64,000 nt of DNA from Flavobacterium azizsancarii (GCF_027980145.1 NZ_JAMZNK010000026.1:1-64000); one strand, 5' to 3'. Counted from the stretch's first letter, positions 50,115 through 58,857 are shown. Translations and numbers: made by a program. The notes: generated by a model not told the origin, from the sequence alone.

Positions 50115-51359
50115 TTATTCGTCTCTAAGTGCTACAATAGGTTTTATTTTGGCCGCTCTGTATGCTGGGAAAAATCCAGCAAGTGCCCCTGCAAAGACAA
50201 GTAATGCCAATGTTGTTAATGCAACACCGAAATCTACCGAAGGATTTACAAAATATTCACTTTTAATCATTGGGCCTACAAATTCTAACAATAACAAACT
50301 TGCCAATAATCCAACAAAACCAGCAATCGTGGTAATAAAAATAGATTCGTGAAGTATCATCGAAATAATAGAAATCGGCGAAGCTCCCAACGCTTTTCTG
50401 ATTCCAATTTCCTTCGTTCTTTCTTTTACTATAATAAGCATGATATTACTTACTCCTACAACTCCGGCAATAATAGTGCAAATACCAACCCACCAGAAAA
50501 ATAATCTGATATAAAGATTTAAATCATAAAACTTTTTTCCTTCTTCTACAGAGTTGTAAACACCAACTCCGCCATCATCAGTGGGAGCAACTGTGTTTCT
50601 ACTCTTAAGTAAGTCCTTTAAATCCTGGGTGAATTTTTGAGATTGTGCTAATGCCGCATCATAGTTATCTGTCTTTTTTAAAGTAAAAAACAGATTACTT
50701 ATCTTATCTCCTACTCCAAAAGCTCTTTGCACGGTCGTTTTGGGTAAATAAGCTCTTGCTTCCTCTCTTTCTCCGCCGGGATCTGTAAAAACCCCTACTA
50801 CTTTGAAATTGACATTATTAATTAAAATCTCTTTTCCTAAAGGGTCAGCATCTTTAAACAAATCTGTTTTCACTTTCATCCCAATAGCAGCTACTTTCTC
50901 ATTATTAGCAAGATCTTTACTATTGACAAACCTTCCCTGAACAATAGTAATATTTTCTACACCTGCAAAATCAGGATCAACTCCTCTGAACTGATAACTT
51001 CCAGATTCTTTACCATAAGAAAACGCACCACCCCAAAAGTTATAGGTCGCGGCTCTCAAATCTAATTTATCTTCAAATTTTTGTACAGATTCTTTATAAT
51101 CACCATCTCTAAACTGAACTTGTCTCCCCGGATTTAATCCTTTGTATGCTTTTGTTGTAGTACCGGACCAAACGATAATAATCCCAACAGCATCCTGTTC
51201 GAATTGTTTTTGAATTCCGTTTTGAAGTCCCTGACCTGCACCAAGCAAGATTACCAAAATAAATATACCTGAAGCTACAGAAACTCCGGTAAGAAATGTT
51301 CTTAACCTGTTTTTGGAGATTGCCTCAAATATTTCCTGCCAACGCTCAATATTAAACAT
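50115..51359 (-). CDS. ABC transporter permease (MacB-like), first copy
   Basis: A 414-residue MacB/FtsX-type permease: N-terminal helix at about 20-41, periplasmic domain about 45-270, and three C-terminal helices. It has SNIMLIIVKERTKEIGIRKALGA, nearly the same as in the second copy. Its start overlaps the end of the ATPase gene by 8 bp, so translation is coupled. Paired permeases with one ATPase are common in Bacteroidota. Possible cargo includes toxins, peptides, macrolides or lipoproteins; nothing in the locus identifies it. Confidence 0.92.
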   Translation of the reverse strand: MFNIERWQEIFEAISKNRLRTFLTGVSVASGIFILVILLGAGQGLQNGIQKQFEQDAVGIIIVWSGTTTKAYKGLNPGRQVQFRDGDYKESVQKFEDKLDLRAATYNFWGGAFSYGKESGSYQFRGVDPDFAGVENITIVQGRFVNSKDLANNEKVAAIGMKVKTDLFKDADPLGKEILINNVNFKVVGVFTDPGGEREEARAYLPKTTVQRAFGVGDKISNLFFTLKKTDNYDAALAQSQKFTQDLKDLLKSRNTVAPTDDGGVGVYNSVEEGKKFYDLNLYIRLFFWWVGICTIIAGVVGVSNIMLIIVKERTKEIGIRKALGASPISIISMILHESIFITTIAGFVGLLASLLLLEFVGPMIKSEYFVNPSVDFGVALTTLALLVFAGALAGFFPAYRAAKIKPIVALRDE

Positions 51360-52053
51360 AAGATGAAGCTCTAACTTGTTCTACCATTTTATCATCGATA
51401 ATCAATCCGTCTTTCAGGACTACATTTCTTTTGCACATTGCAGCAATATCCGGTTCATGGGTAACAATCAAAATTGTTTTGCCCTCATCATTAATTCCCT
51501 GGATAAGCTCCATAACTTCATACGAAGTTTTAGTATCCAAAGCTCCTGTTGGCTCATCTGCCAATAAAACTTTAGGGTTCGAAGCTAAAGCTCTTGCGAT
51601 TGCAACACGTTGTTTTTGACCTCCGGAAAGTTCATTTGGTAAATGATGAGAATGTGTTCCCAGACCCACTTTTTCTAGATATTTCATCGCAATATCATAA
51701 CGTTCTTTTCTCTTTACACCTTGATAATACAAGGGCATAGCAACGTTATCAAGGGCAGTTTTATAATTTATTAAGTTGAACGATTGAAATACAAATCCTA
51801 AAAATTTATTTCTATATCTCGAAGCTATCGTTTCATTTAGATTTTTAATTGGTGTATTATCTAAAATATAACTACCAGAATCTGCTTCATCGAGAATTCC
51901 TAAAATATTTAAAAGTGTCGATTTCCCAGATCCTGAAGATCCCATAATCGCAACTAATTCACCTTCTGCGATATTAAAGTTAATCCCTTTTAAGACATGC
52001 AATTTTGAATTTCCCATTTTATAGGACTTATGTAAATCTTTTATTTCGATCAT
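51352..52053 (-). CDS. ABC transporter ATP-binding protein (MacB/LolD-like)
   Basis: A 233-residue ATPase, first gene of the export operon. Seen: Walker A GSSGSGKSTLLN near residue 38, Q-loop FVFQSFNL, signature LSGGQKQRVAIARAL near 142, Walker B VLLADEPTGALD near 163, and the H-loop VTHEPD. The sequence around them is that of the LolD/MacB/FtsE branch that powers mechanotransmission-type ABC systems rather than substrate transport through the membrane. The next gene overlaps its end by 8 bp. Confidence 0.94.
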   Translation of the reverse strand: MIEIKDLHKSYKMGNSKLHVLKGINFNIAEGELVAIMGSSGSGKSTLLNILGILDEADSGSYILDNTPIKNLNETIASRYRNKFLGFVFQSFNLINYKTALDNVAMPLYYQGVKRKERYDIAMKYLEKVGLGTHSHHLPNELSGGQKQRVAIARALASNPKVLLADEPTGALDTKTSYEVMELIQGINDEGKTILIVTHEPDIAAMCKRNVVLKDGLIIDDKMVEQVRASSYV

Positions 52054-52198
52054 GGTATTGTTAAATTTTAAAACAATAATAACATTTTTATTAAGTAAAA
52101 TATGATAAGAAAACGTTAATAATTTCGTTTAGTTATTACAATAAGACTCAATTATTTATCAAATGTTACACTTTTTTAAGATAATATAATTGTTTTCT

Positions 52199-52206
52199 TA
52201 ATTTTG
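52199..52206 (+). promoter_or_regulatory. -7 box of the DUF4403 gene
   Basis: TAATTTTG (52199-52206), 23 bp before the ATG at 52230. The -33 region is weak. Confidence 0.4.
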
Positions 52207-52229
52207 CATCACTAAAAAAAATCTTAACA

Positions 52230-53636
52230 ATGAAGTTTTTTTCAATTATCTCTTTATTCACGGTACTTACTGCTATAAGCAGCTGTTCTACATCTCAAAA
52301 ATTAGAAACCTTAAAACCGGAACCGGACGACGCAAGTCCTTTAGTATACGAAGCAAATCCTTCGTTTATCAATTTACCCATAACAATAAAACTCAGGGAT
52401 ATTGAAAACCAAACCAATTCTTTACTGAATGGTTTGATATATGAAGATAACAACATCGAGGACGATGATATCGAAATGAAGATCTGGAAACAAGCACCTA
52501 TAAAAATTCTAAATGACCCAGCGAATCCGGATAAAAAAATAAAAACAATTTTGCCATTAAAAGCAACAATCAAATATAGAATTGGTACTAAACAATTGGG
52601 CGTTGAACTTTATGATGTCAGAGAATTTAACCTGAATGGAGTAATTACTTTATCAAGCGATGTAGCGCTGACGAACTGGAAATTAAATACTAAAACTGCT
52701 TTCAAATCATTAGACTGGAGCGAAAGCCCGACAATGCTAGTCTTTGGAAAAAGTATGCCAATAACTTATCTTGTTAATCCGGCAATTTCTATTTTTAAAT
52801 CTAAGATTGAAAAGAAAATAGATGAAGCGATCGAAAAATCGATGGATTTTAAACCGAATGTTTTAACGGCTTTAGAAAAAATCTGTACTCCTTTTCAGAT
52901 GAGCGATACGTATGAAAGCTGGTTACGAATTGTTCCTGTTGAAATCTATTCTACAAACGCAAAGCTTAAAAATGATTCGTTTTTATTGGATATGGGAATG
53001 AAATGCAATATGGAAACTATTGTAGGCAAACAACCGGAATCCAAATTCAGCGCCAGTAAAATTATTTTGAAACCTGTTACTAAAATCCCTAATCAGATTT
53101 CGGCTAATATTGCTGCAATTTCAACTTATATTGATGCTTCGAAAATTATGACCAAAAATTTTGCCGGACAGGAATTTGGATCAGGAACCAAAAAAATAAC
53201 GGTCAAAAATGTATCTATCTGGCATAAAAACGGAAAAATGGTAATTGCGCTTGATGTTTTGGGCTCTATAAACGGAACTCTTTATTTAAACGGGTTTCCA
53301 CAATACAATCCTCAGACTAAAGAAATTTATTTCGAAAAACTTGATTACGTTTTAGATACAAAAAGCAGATTAATGAGAACTGCAAGCTGGCTTGGACAAG
53401 GCTACATATTAAGAAAAATGGAAGAAAGCTGTCGTTACTCGATACAGCCTAATTTAGAGGAAGGTAAAAAAAGCATGGCAACTTATCTTAAAAACTACTC
53501 TCCAATGCCTGGTGTTTTTGTAAATGGAAAAATGGAAGACATTCAGTTTGATAAGATCCAACTAACCAATCAGGCGATTATCGCTTTTATTAAAATAAAC
53601 GGAACTGTGAATGTTTCCGTAGATGGATTGAAATAG
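52230..53636 (+). CDS. DUF4403 family lipoprotein
   Basis: A 468-residue lipoprotein: MKFFSIISLFTVLTAISSCS has a lipobox with Cys19. The mature protein shows the DUF4403 features NPSFINLPITIKLRDIENQTNSLLNGLIYED near residue 45 (key P-I-x-I-x-L-x-D-I-x-x-x-x-N) and a paired lipid-binding-like beta/alpha organisation, with VSIWHKNGKMVIALDVLGSINGTLYL in the second half. The family resembles TULIP-type lipid carriers in layout, though that is an inference. It is probably at the inner leaflet of the outer membrane. Single gene; the bidirectional terminator at 53644 follows. Confidence 0.85.
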   Translation: MKFFSIISLFTVLTAISSCSTSQKLETLKPEPDDASPLVYEANPSFINLPITIKLRDIENQTNSLLNGLIYEDNNIEDDDIEMKIWKQAPIKILNDPANPDKKIKTILPLKATIKYRIGTKQLGVELYDVREFNLNGVITLSSDVALTNWKLNTKTAFKSLDWSESPTMLVFGKSMPITYLVNPAISIFKSKIEKKIDEAIEKSMDFKPNVLTALEKICTPFQMSDTYESWLRIVPVEIYSTNAKLKNDSFLLDMGMKCNMETIVGKQPESKFSASKIILKPVTKIPNQISANIAAISTYIDASKIMTKNFAGQEFGSGTKKITVKNVSIWHKNGKMVIALDVLGSINGTLYLNGFPQYNPQTKEIYFEKLDYVLDTKSRLMRTASWLGQGYILRKMEESCRYSIQPNLEEGKKSMATYLKNYSPMPGVFVNGKMEDIQFDKIQLTNQAIIAFIKINGTVNVSVDGLK

Positions 53637-53643
53637 AACAAAG

Positions 53644-53675
53644 AAAAAAGCAGAATAAAATTATTCTGCTTTTTT
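53644..53675. terminator. Bidirectional terminator
   Basis: AAAAAAGCAGAATAA faces TTATTCTGCTTTTTT with a 2-nt loop region of A. It serves the DUF4403 gene and the minus-strand respiratory run, overlapping the last five codons of the latter. Confidence 0.85.
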
Positions 53676-53897
53676 CTTTTTTGACTGGTACATTCTATAA
53701 ATCAAATAACCAATTACTGCTACAAGCAAATAAGGGACGACCATCAAATAAACTATACCGTTATTTACTGCTTCTGCTTTTTTTATGTTTGAATCTCCTC
53801 CAAGTGCTGCACGACACATGGCGCATTGAGCATTTGCTGCAAGAGAACAGAAAATAGTCAAAAGAACGTAGAAGCATTTTGTTGAGAAAAAATTCAC
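53661..53897 (-). CDS. Small membrane protein at the end of the cytochrome oxidase cluster
   Basis: A small protein I do not recognise by name. The GTG at 53897 gives 78 residues: signal-like helix FYVLLTIFCSLAANAQ, a CAMC motif directly after it (AQCAMCRAALGG), one transmembrane helix (GIVYLMVVPYLLVAVIGYLIY) and a Lys-rich tail. Earlier in-frame starts at 53918 and 53972 would add a tandem-repeat-like acidic stretch (ENRMKNIENRLENKMED), and the 53972 start overlaps the DUF420 gene by 8 bp. The CxxC after the signal cut would face the periplasm. With SCO and DUF420 upstream, a role in copper or heme handling for the oxidase is an inference. Confidence 0.65.
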   Translation of the reverse strand: MNFFSTKCFYVLLTIFCSLAANAQCAMCRAALGGDSNIKKAEAVNNGIVYLMVVPYLLVAVIGYLIYRMYQSKKKKAE

Positions 53898-53964
53898 TAA
53901 TCCGCTTCTGTCTTCCATCTTATTTTCCAATCTATTTTCTATATTCTTCATTCTGTTTTCTAAT

Positions 53965-54504
53965 TTAAGCATAATAAGGAGAAATCATTAAGTAAACTAC
54001 AACACCTGTAACCGCCACGTACAACCAAAGCGGAAAAGTTATTTTAGCTATTTTTTTATGTCTGTCGAAACGTTTTGCAAGTGCTCTTACATACGTTATT
54101 AATACTAATGGAATTATAGCAATCGATAATAAAATATGTGTTATTAAAATAAAGAAATAAACATATCGTATCGCGCCTTCTCCACCAAATTTAGTAGAAT
54201 CTGCAGTCATATGATACGCCACATACATTACTAAAAAAGCAACTGACAATGCAATAGCAAAAGTCATTAAACGTTCGTGAAGCTTTAATTTTCCATTTTT
54301 AACAGCAATTACTGCCCAAACTAAAACTATAGCTGTAATACCATTTGTTGTAGCATAAATTGGCGGCAAGAACGAAAGTGGTTCTACATTAATACCAAAA
54401 TCTTTTAATTTGATTCCGAATAAGATTGCTACTACAACCGGAATAATAATTGAAACCGCAACAATAAGCTTGCTGTATTTTTTTTCTAATGAATGATCTT
54501 CCAT
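53965..54504 (-). CDS. DUF420 domain-containing membrane protein
   Basis: A 179-residue inner-membrane protein with five predicted helices (about 10-28, 42-62, 76-96, 108-132, 150-172). The family pattern is visible in LPPIYATTNGITAIVLVWAVIAVKNGKLKLHERLM (P-x-x-N/T-A-x-x-N, K-x-x-x-H-x-x-x-M) with the conserved HERLM histidine, and in the later YHMT and ITHILLS histidines. DUF420 proteins resemble CtaM / YozB and are found with heme-copper oxidase genes, where a role in oxidase maturation is known for CtaM in Gram-positives. It follows the SCO gene by 2 bp. Confidence 0.87.
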   Translation of the reverse strand: MEDHSLEKKYSKLIVAVSIIIPVVVAILFGIKLKDFGINVEPLSFLPPIYATTNGITAIVLVWAVIAVKNGKLKLHERLMTFAIALSVAFLVMYVAYHMTADSTKFGGEGAIRYVYFFILITHILLSIAIIPLVLITYVRALAKRFDRHKKIAKITFPLWLYVAVTGVVVYLMISPYYA

Positions 54505-54506
54505 TT

Positions 54507-55196
54507 CTATTCTGCTAATAATATTTTAATATCTTCCTGAATATCCCTAACTCCTTTTTTGTCCAGTCCGTCATAATAAATATTCGGATTTCCAAATTCA
54601 TCTTTTCTGCAACGTATGTTTCCGTCTTTATCAATTAAGGCAAATAAACCTGAATGCTCAAAACCACCACTTACTTTATCATTTTCACCGGCATAAAGAT
54701 TAAATCCTTTGTTAGACAAATCCATAATAGTAGCTTTATCGCCTGTTAGAAAATTCCAGTTAGAAGATTTTACACCCAATAATTTAGCATGATCTTTTAA
54801 AACCTGTGGAGTATCATGTTTAGGATCGATCGTAATAGAAACAAGACCGAAATTTGGATTACCAAAAAAAGTTTTCTCAATCTCCAACATGCTTAAATTC
54901 ATCTTAGGACAAATTGACGGACAAGTTGTAAAGAAAAATTCCAAAACATACACTTTTCCTTTATAGGTTTCATTAGAAACTTTAATGTTATCCTGATTTG
55001 TCAATTCAAATTTAGGAGCCGGACCAATTGTTATTAGTTTCGCATCTGCTGTAGAATTTTTTAATCCAACATTATCCAAGCGATTTCCTTTAACGACATC
55101 TCCATTTTTTATTCTGTCTACAATTTTAGGCACTGCATAAATTCCGAAGATTAAAATAATAAACGAAATTCCGATATATGATTTATTTTTAAACAT
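54507..55196 (-). CDS. SCO family protein (copper delivery to cytochrome oxidase)
   Basis: A 229-residue SCO1/SenC-type thioredoxin-fold protein anchored by one N-terminal helix (about 6-24). Seen: the copper-binding cysteines in FFFTTCPSICPKMN (C-x-x-x-C) near residue 93 and the third ligand, a histidine, in GGFEHSGLFALIDKDG. It loads copper into the CuA site of subunit II in the periplasm. It starts 12 bp after the cysteine-less SCO-like gene (55209) and is followed by DUF420. Confidence 0.94.
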   Translation of the reverse strand: MFKNKSYIGISFIILIFGIYAVPKIVDRIKNGDVVKGNRLDNVGLKNSTADAKLITIGPAPKFELTNQDNIKVSNETYKGKVYVLEFFFTTCPSICPKMNLSMLEIEKTFFGNPNFGLVSITIDPKHDTPQVLKDHAKLLGVKSSNWNFLTGDKATIMDLSNKGFNLYAGENDKVSGGFEHSGLFALIDKDGNIRCRKDEFGNPNIYYDGLDKKGVRDIQEDIKILLAE

Positions 55197-55208
55197 AATA
55201 TATAAAGA

Positions 55209-55850
55209 TTAAAGTTCTTTTGTTGCGTTGTGATTCTTTTTCAAAGCTGCGCGATATTCATATAAAATGATTTTAAAATCATCTAACATTTCGTTGCTTA
55301 ATTCTGACGGATGAAAAGTATTGTATCCTTCCTTGTATTCATCTTTATCTTTTCGTCCTCTTAAATTTCTTTCTTTATCAACGATGTAAACATTCGAAGT
55401 TCCAAGATTCTTATCTAATTTTTCTCTAAGATGCAATTGATCATAAAACACGCTGATTTCTTCCGGAGAAGCAAAAACAAAATGCCAACCTGAAACATCT
55501 GTAAAAGCACCTAATGATTCTAAAATTTTCTCAGCATCTTTTTCAGTTCCTAAAGGGCAAACCACTACAAATTGCAAATCTGTAAAACCATTATAACGCT
55601 GATAGATTTTCTCATTTAGATTGAAAAAATTTCCTCTGTTTTTTAAAATCTCAGTTCCTGAAAAACCAAGAATAGTAATTTTATTATTTAAAGTTACTTT
55701 TTCTCCTTTAAGGGATTTCCAATTACCAAAGTCGGCAATTTTAGGAGTGATTGTTGGAAGTTTAGTAAAACTATTTACACCTGAAGCAAAAAACAAATAG
55801 GCTACAATTGGCAAAACAAAAAGTACAAAGAGAACTATATTTTTTTTCAT
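55209..55850 (-). CDS. SCO-like protein lacking the copper-binding cysteines
   Basis: A 213-residue protein with an N-terminal helix (MKKNIVLFVLFVLPIVAYLFFASG) and a thioredoxin-like layout. LNNKITILGFSGTEILKNRGNFFNLNEKIYQRY lies where SCO has its VLEFFFTTCPSICPKMN segment, and SNVYIVDKERNLRGRKDKDEYKEGY resembles the C-terminal SCO part. There are no Cys in the active-site position and the SCO histidine region is not conserved. It is the first gene of the downstream block, separated from subunit IV by a terminator. It may assist SCO or hold partner proteins. Function unknown. Confidence 0.75.
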   Translation of the reverse strand: MKKNIVLFVLFVLPIVAYLFFASGVNSFTKLPTITPKIADFGNWKSLKGEKVTLNNKITILGFSGTEILKNRGNFFNLNEKIYQRYNGFTDLQFVVVCPLGTEKDAEKILESLGAFTDVSGWHFVFASPEEISVFYDQLHLREKLDKNLGTSNVYIVDKERNLRGRKDKDEYKEGYNTFHPSELSNEMLDDFKIILYEYRAALKKNHNATKEL

Positions 55851-55882
55851 TGTATTAACGGAAATTATTGAGGTACAAAAAT

Positions 55883-55906
55883 AAAAAAAGCTCCGTTAAA
55901 CGGAGC
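55883..55906 (-). terminator. Terminator after cytochrome oxidase subunit IV
   Basis: GCTCCGT (55890-55896) pairs with ACGGAGC (55900-55906), and on the minus strand seven T follow (55889-55883). It splits the structural oxidase genes from the SCO-type assembly genes. Confidence 0.85.
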
Positions 55907-55928
55907 CTCTTTTCGAATTAATATCATG

Positions 55929-56285
55929 TTAAAAATTCCATTTAATAGTAGAATCTTTAAAAACCCCATAAATATAATGTCCTTCTGTTAGCAGAATAAA
56001 CAATAAATATAAAACTAGGAAAATAACTGGTGAAACAACTGACCATCTAAGGCTGCTTTTTTCACCTTCCATGTGCATAAATGCCCATACTATATAATAT
56101 GCTTTGAATATTGTTAAGATATAAAATATCCAGTTCAACAAATTCAAACCTACAAAATGATTGAATTCAAGAAATCCAGGTTTAATAATACCCAAAATAA
56201 CTTCTACTGTAGTTACTGCTGATAATAGAGCAAAAACAAACCAGATTCTTTTTGTATTTGATACGTATTCGTGATCGTGTGACAT
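55929..56285 (-). CDS. Cytochrome c oxidase subunit IV family protein
   Basis: A 118-residue membrane protein with three helices (about 12-32, 46-70, 80-102) of the CyoD/CtaF-like subunit IV family. Seen: RIWFVFALLSAVTTVEVILG, then FKAYYIVWAFMHMEGEK, here the family's K-A-x-x-V-x-x-x-F-M-H-L/M pattern. It supports assembly or stability of the heme-copper oxidase and has no redox centre. It is 18 bp after a subunit III gene in the same run. Confidence 0.92.
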   Translation of the reverse strand: MSHDHEYVSNTKRIWFVFALLSAVTTVEVILGIIKPGFLEFNHFVGLNLLNWIFYILTIFKAYYIVWAFMHMEGEKSSLRWSVVSPVIFLVLYLLFILLTEGHYIYGVFKDSTIKWNF

Positions 56286-56303
56286 AATGATAAATCTTAA
56301 AAA

Positions 56304-57281
56304 TTAAACTAAGTAGAAAACTGTAAATACAAATACCCAAACTAAATCGACAAAGTGCCAGTATAAACCAACTTTCTCTACCATTTCGTAGCTTCTTCTT
56401 TTTTCGTAAGTACCTAATAATACATTAAAGAAAATAATGATATTAATGATAATTCCTGAAATTACGTGAAATCCGTGGAATCCTGTAATAAAGAAAAAGA
56501 AATCAGCAAACAATTTACTTCCGTATTCGTTTCTTGTCAGGTTTGCACCTTCTACAACATATTTTGCTGTACTTAAACGAGCTTCAGATTCTTCCCTTGA
56601 CAAAACTGTTTTTTTCTTTTCAGCTGTAAGATGCTCTGTTCTTATCAATAATTCAGGGTGTGCTTTAAAACCAGCCTGAATATCAGCTACTGAATATGTT
56701 GGCACTGTTTCAGCACTTTCCATAAACCATTTTCCTTTTGCTCTTGTAAGTTCTTCCGGTTGGTTTGGCAGTGTTACAGCAAAATCTGCAAGCGCTACTC
56801 TTTTACCATCCTTATCAACAAACTGCAATAAGCTTCCACCTACTGTTTCAACAGCTCCATATTCACCTTTAATGAAGTTTTTCCATTCCCATGCCTGAGA
56901 ACCAACGAAAATCATACCTCCAATAATTGTTAAGAACATATAGATCGCAACCTTTGTTTTCTTTAATTGATGACCAGCATCAACAGCTAAAACCATTGTT
57001 ACAGATGAGAAAATCAAAATAAAAGTCATTAAGGCTACATAATACATCGGAGCCGAAACACCGTGCATAAATGGGAAGTGAGTAAACACTTCATCAGCCA
57101 AAGGCCAGGTTTCGATAAATTTAAATCTAGAAAAACCATAAGCTGCCAGAAATCCAGAGAATGTCAGGGCATCTGATACGATAAAAAACCACATCATCAT
57201 TTTACCATAACTTGCTCCTAATGGCTCATTGCCGCCTCCCCAAGTTTTTTCGTTGTTTGCAGTAGTAACTGTCGCTTCCAT
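56304..57281 (-). CDS. Cytochrome c oxidase subunit III with a large extra-membrane insertion
   Basis: A 325-residue heme-copper oxidase subunit III. It starts with the G-x-x-P-L-G-x-S-Y-G pattern and has helices at about 27-50, 78-100, 110-130, 257-288 and 305-325, with ITGFHGFHVISGI (subunit III histidine motif) in the fourth. Between helix three and four, residues about 137-255 form a hydrophilic insertion with no membrane segments, absent from the 197-residue partner at 57324. Subunit III shapes the oxygen and proton path and stabilises the core. It follows the 57324 gene by 42 bp. Confidence 0.92.
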   Translation of the reverse strand: MEATVTTANNEKTWGGGNEPLGASYGKMMMWFFIVSDALTFSGFLAAYGFSRFKFIETWPLADEVFTHFPFMHGVSAPMYYVALMTFILIFSSVTMVLAVDAGHQLKKTKVAIYMFLTIIGGMIFVGSQAWEWKNFIKGEYGAVETVGGSLLQFVDKDGKRVALADFAVTLPNQPEELTRAKGKWFMESAETVPTYSVADIQAGFKAHPELLIRTEHLTAEKKKTVLSREESEARLSTAKYVVEGANLTRNEYGSKLFADFFFFITGFHGFHVISGIIINIIIFFNVLLGTYEKRRSYEMVEKVGLYWHFVDLVWVFVFTVFYLV

Positions 57282-57323
57282 AAAAGATATTCGTTAAAAA
57301 GTTCCCAAATTTACGTTTTTTTC

Positions 57324-57917
57324 TTATTTAAAGAAATATAAAAATAAAAATAAATATACCCATAATAAATCCAAAAAGTGCCAATACATCGCACCTAGTT
57401 CTATACCAAGAGTTTGAGTCGAATTGTATTTTTGTTTAAAATGATTATAAATTATAATTAAAAGTGAAATCAACCCTCCAGCCAAGTGTAATAAGTGAGT
57501 TACGGTAACTACATAAAGAAAAGTTGTAGTAATTGAACTACCTTCTCCTGTAAAATAATAACCGCTTTTTACAATTTGTCCAAAACCTACAAACTGTAAA
57601 ACGATAAACAAAACACCTAAAGCCAATGTTCCTAAAAGAAACGCTGTTGTTGCAGTTCTATTGTCTTTTTGAATGGCTTTTTTTGCCAGATAAAAAGTAA
57701 CACTACAACCAATAATTACTGCTGTACTGTAATAAAAAGCAGTTGGTAATTCAAAATTCTTCAACCAATCGGCCCTGGATTTACTCACTACAAATGCGCT
57801 TGTAAGTCCGGCAAACATCATTGTCATGCTTACCATTGCAAATAACAAAATCAATTTAGCCGATTTTGCTTTTCTTAATTGCTCTTCACCTTGTGTCATT
57901 GTCATTGTCATTTCCAT
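57324..57917 (-). CDS. Cytochrome c oxidase subunit III
   Basis: A 197-residue heme-copper oxidase subunit III with five helices (about 22-44, 60-80, 92-112, 130-155, 176-197). The typical FLYVVTVTHLLHLAGGLISL and LGAMYWHFLDLLWVYLFLFLYF segments are present (key T-H-x-x-H, Y-W-H-F-x-D-x-x-W). It starts 2 bp after ctaB and is followed by a second subunit III, so the two may share the five-plus-helix role of one longer protein in the caa3-type complex. Confidence 0.92.
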   Translation of the reverse strand: MEMTMTMTQGEEQLRKAKSAKLILLFAMVSMTMMFAGLTSAFVVSKSRADWLKNFELPTAFYYSTAVIIGCSVTFYLAKKAIQKDNRTATTAFLLGTLALGVLFIVLQFVGFGQIVKSGYYFTGEGSSITTTFLYVVTVTHLLHLAGGLISLLIIIYNHFKQKYNSTQTLGIELGAMYWHFLDLLWVYLFLFLYFFK

Positions 57918-57919
57918 AA

Positions 57920-58822
57920 CTATCTTAAAAATTTATCTACTATAAATACTATTTGCAGTAACGAAATATACGAAACACTTACCAGCATCAATGTTCTTGC
58001 TGCTTTTGCTGTTCGTAATTTGTACAAACGCACTGCATAAAACAACATCCACAATCCTAACAAAAACACAATAATCGCTGCAATTGGCGTAATAAACAAT
58101 TGCCCTGTAAATCCTAAAGAAGGCAATAATGACGCTATGATAAGCCAAACCGTATATAAAATAATCTGCAAAGCAGTCTTTCTGTCTTTTTTTCCTGTTG
58201 GCAGCATAAAGATTCCTGCTTTTGCATAATCGTCATATAAAAACCAACCGATTGCCCAAAAATGAGGAAATTGCCAGAAAAACTGAATTAAAAAAAGTGT
58301 TCCCGCTTCGATACCAAATTCTCCTGTTGCCGCAACCCAACCTAACATAAACGGAATTGCTCCCGGAAAAGCTCCTACAAAAACTGACAACGAAGTTACT
58401 GTTTTTAAAGGTGTATAAATACTCGTGTATAAAAATATTGAAATCGCCGCAAACATTGCTGATTTAGCATTGATAGTATACAATAATGCAATACCTATAA
58501 TAGTAAGCAAACTTGCTACTAACAAAGCTACTTTTGGAGACATTCGCCCTGAAGGAACGGGACGATTTTTAGTACGATCCATCAATAAATCGATATCTTT
58601 TTCGATTACCTGATTGAAGGCATTTGAAGCCCCTACCATACAATATCCACCAATCATCAAAACAGCCAAAACACTCCATTTAAAAGGATTTTCAGCATTT
58701 ACACCTAACAAGTAACCAGCAATTGAAGAAAACAATACACTGATCGCTAAACCAGCCTTTGTAATCTCTTTGAAATCGTTGAATATTGATTTTAGTGAAA
58801 ATGTATGTTTAGTAGCGTTCAA
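57920..58822 (-). CDS. ctaB: Heme o synthase (protoheme IX farnesyltransferase)
   Basis: A 300-residue UbiA-family prenyltransferase that adds a farnesyl group to heme b, giving heme o for the oxidase. About eight or nine helices. Seen: the first Asp-rich motif NAFNQVIEKDIDLLMDRTKNRP (N-x-x-x-D-x-x-x-D, R-T-x-x-R-P), then the second conserved loop YTPLKTVTSLSVFVGAFPGAIP and the later WFLYDDYAKAGIFMLP. It heads the oxidase run. TACATTTG at 58865-58858 on the minus strand is a likely -7 box. Confidence 0.95.
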   Translation of the reverse strand: MNATKHTFSLKSIFNDFKEITKAGLAISVLFSSIAGYLLGVNAENPFKWSVLAVLMIGGYCMVGASNAFNQVIEKDIDLLMDRTKNRPVPSGRMSPKVALLVASLLTIIGIALLYTINAKSAMFAAISIFLYTSIYTPLKTVTSLSVFVGAFPGAIPFMLGWVAATGEFGIEAGTLFLIQFFWQFPHFWAIGWFLYDDYAKAGIFMLPTGKKDRKTALQIILYTVWLIIASLLPSLGFTGQLFITPIAAIIVFLLGLWMLFYAVRLYKLRTAKAARTLMLVSVSYISLLQIVFIVDKFLR

Positions 58823-58857
58823 TACGGTATTTGTTTGTATGTTTTTTTTGAGTGGTG

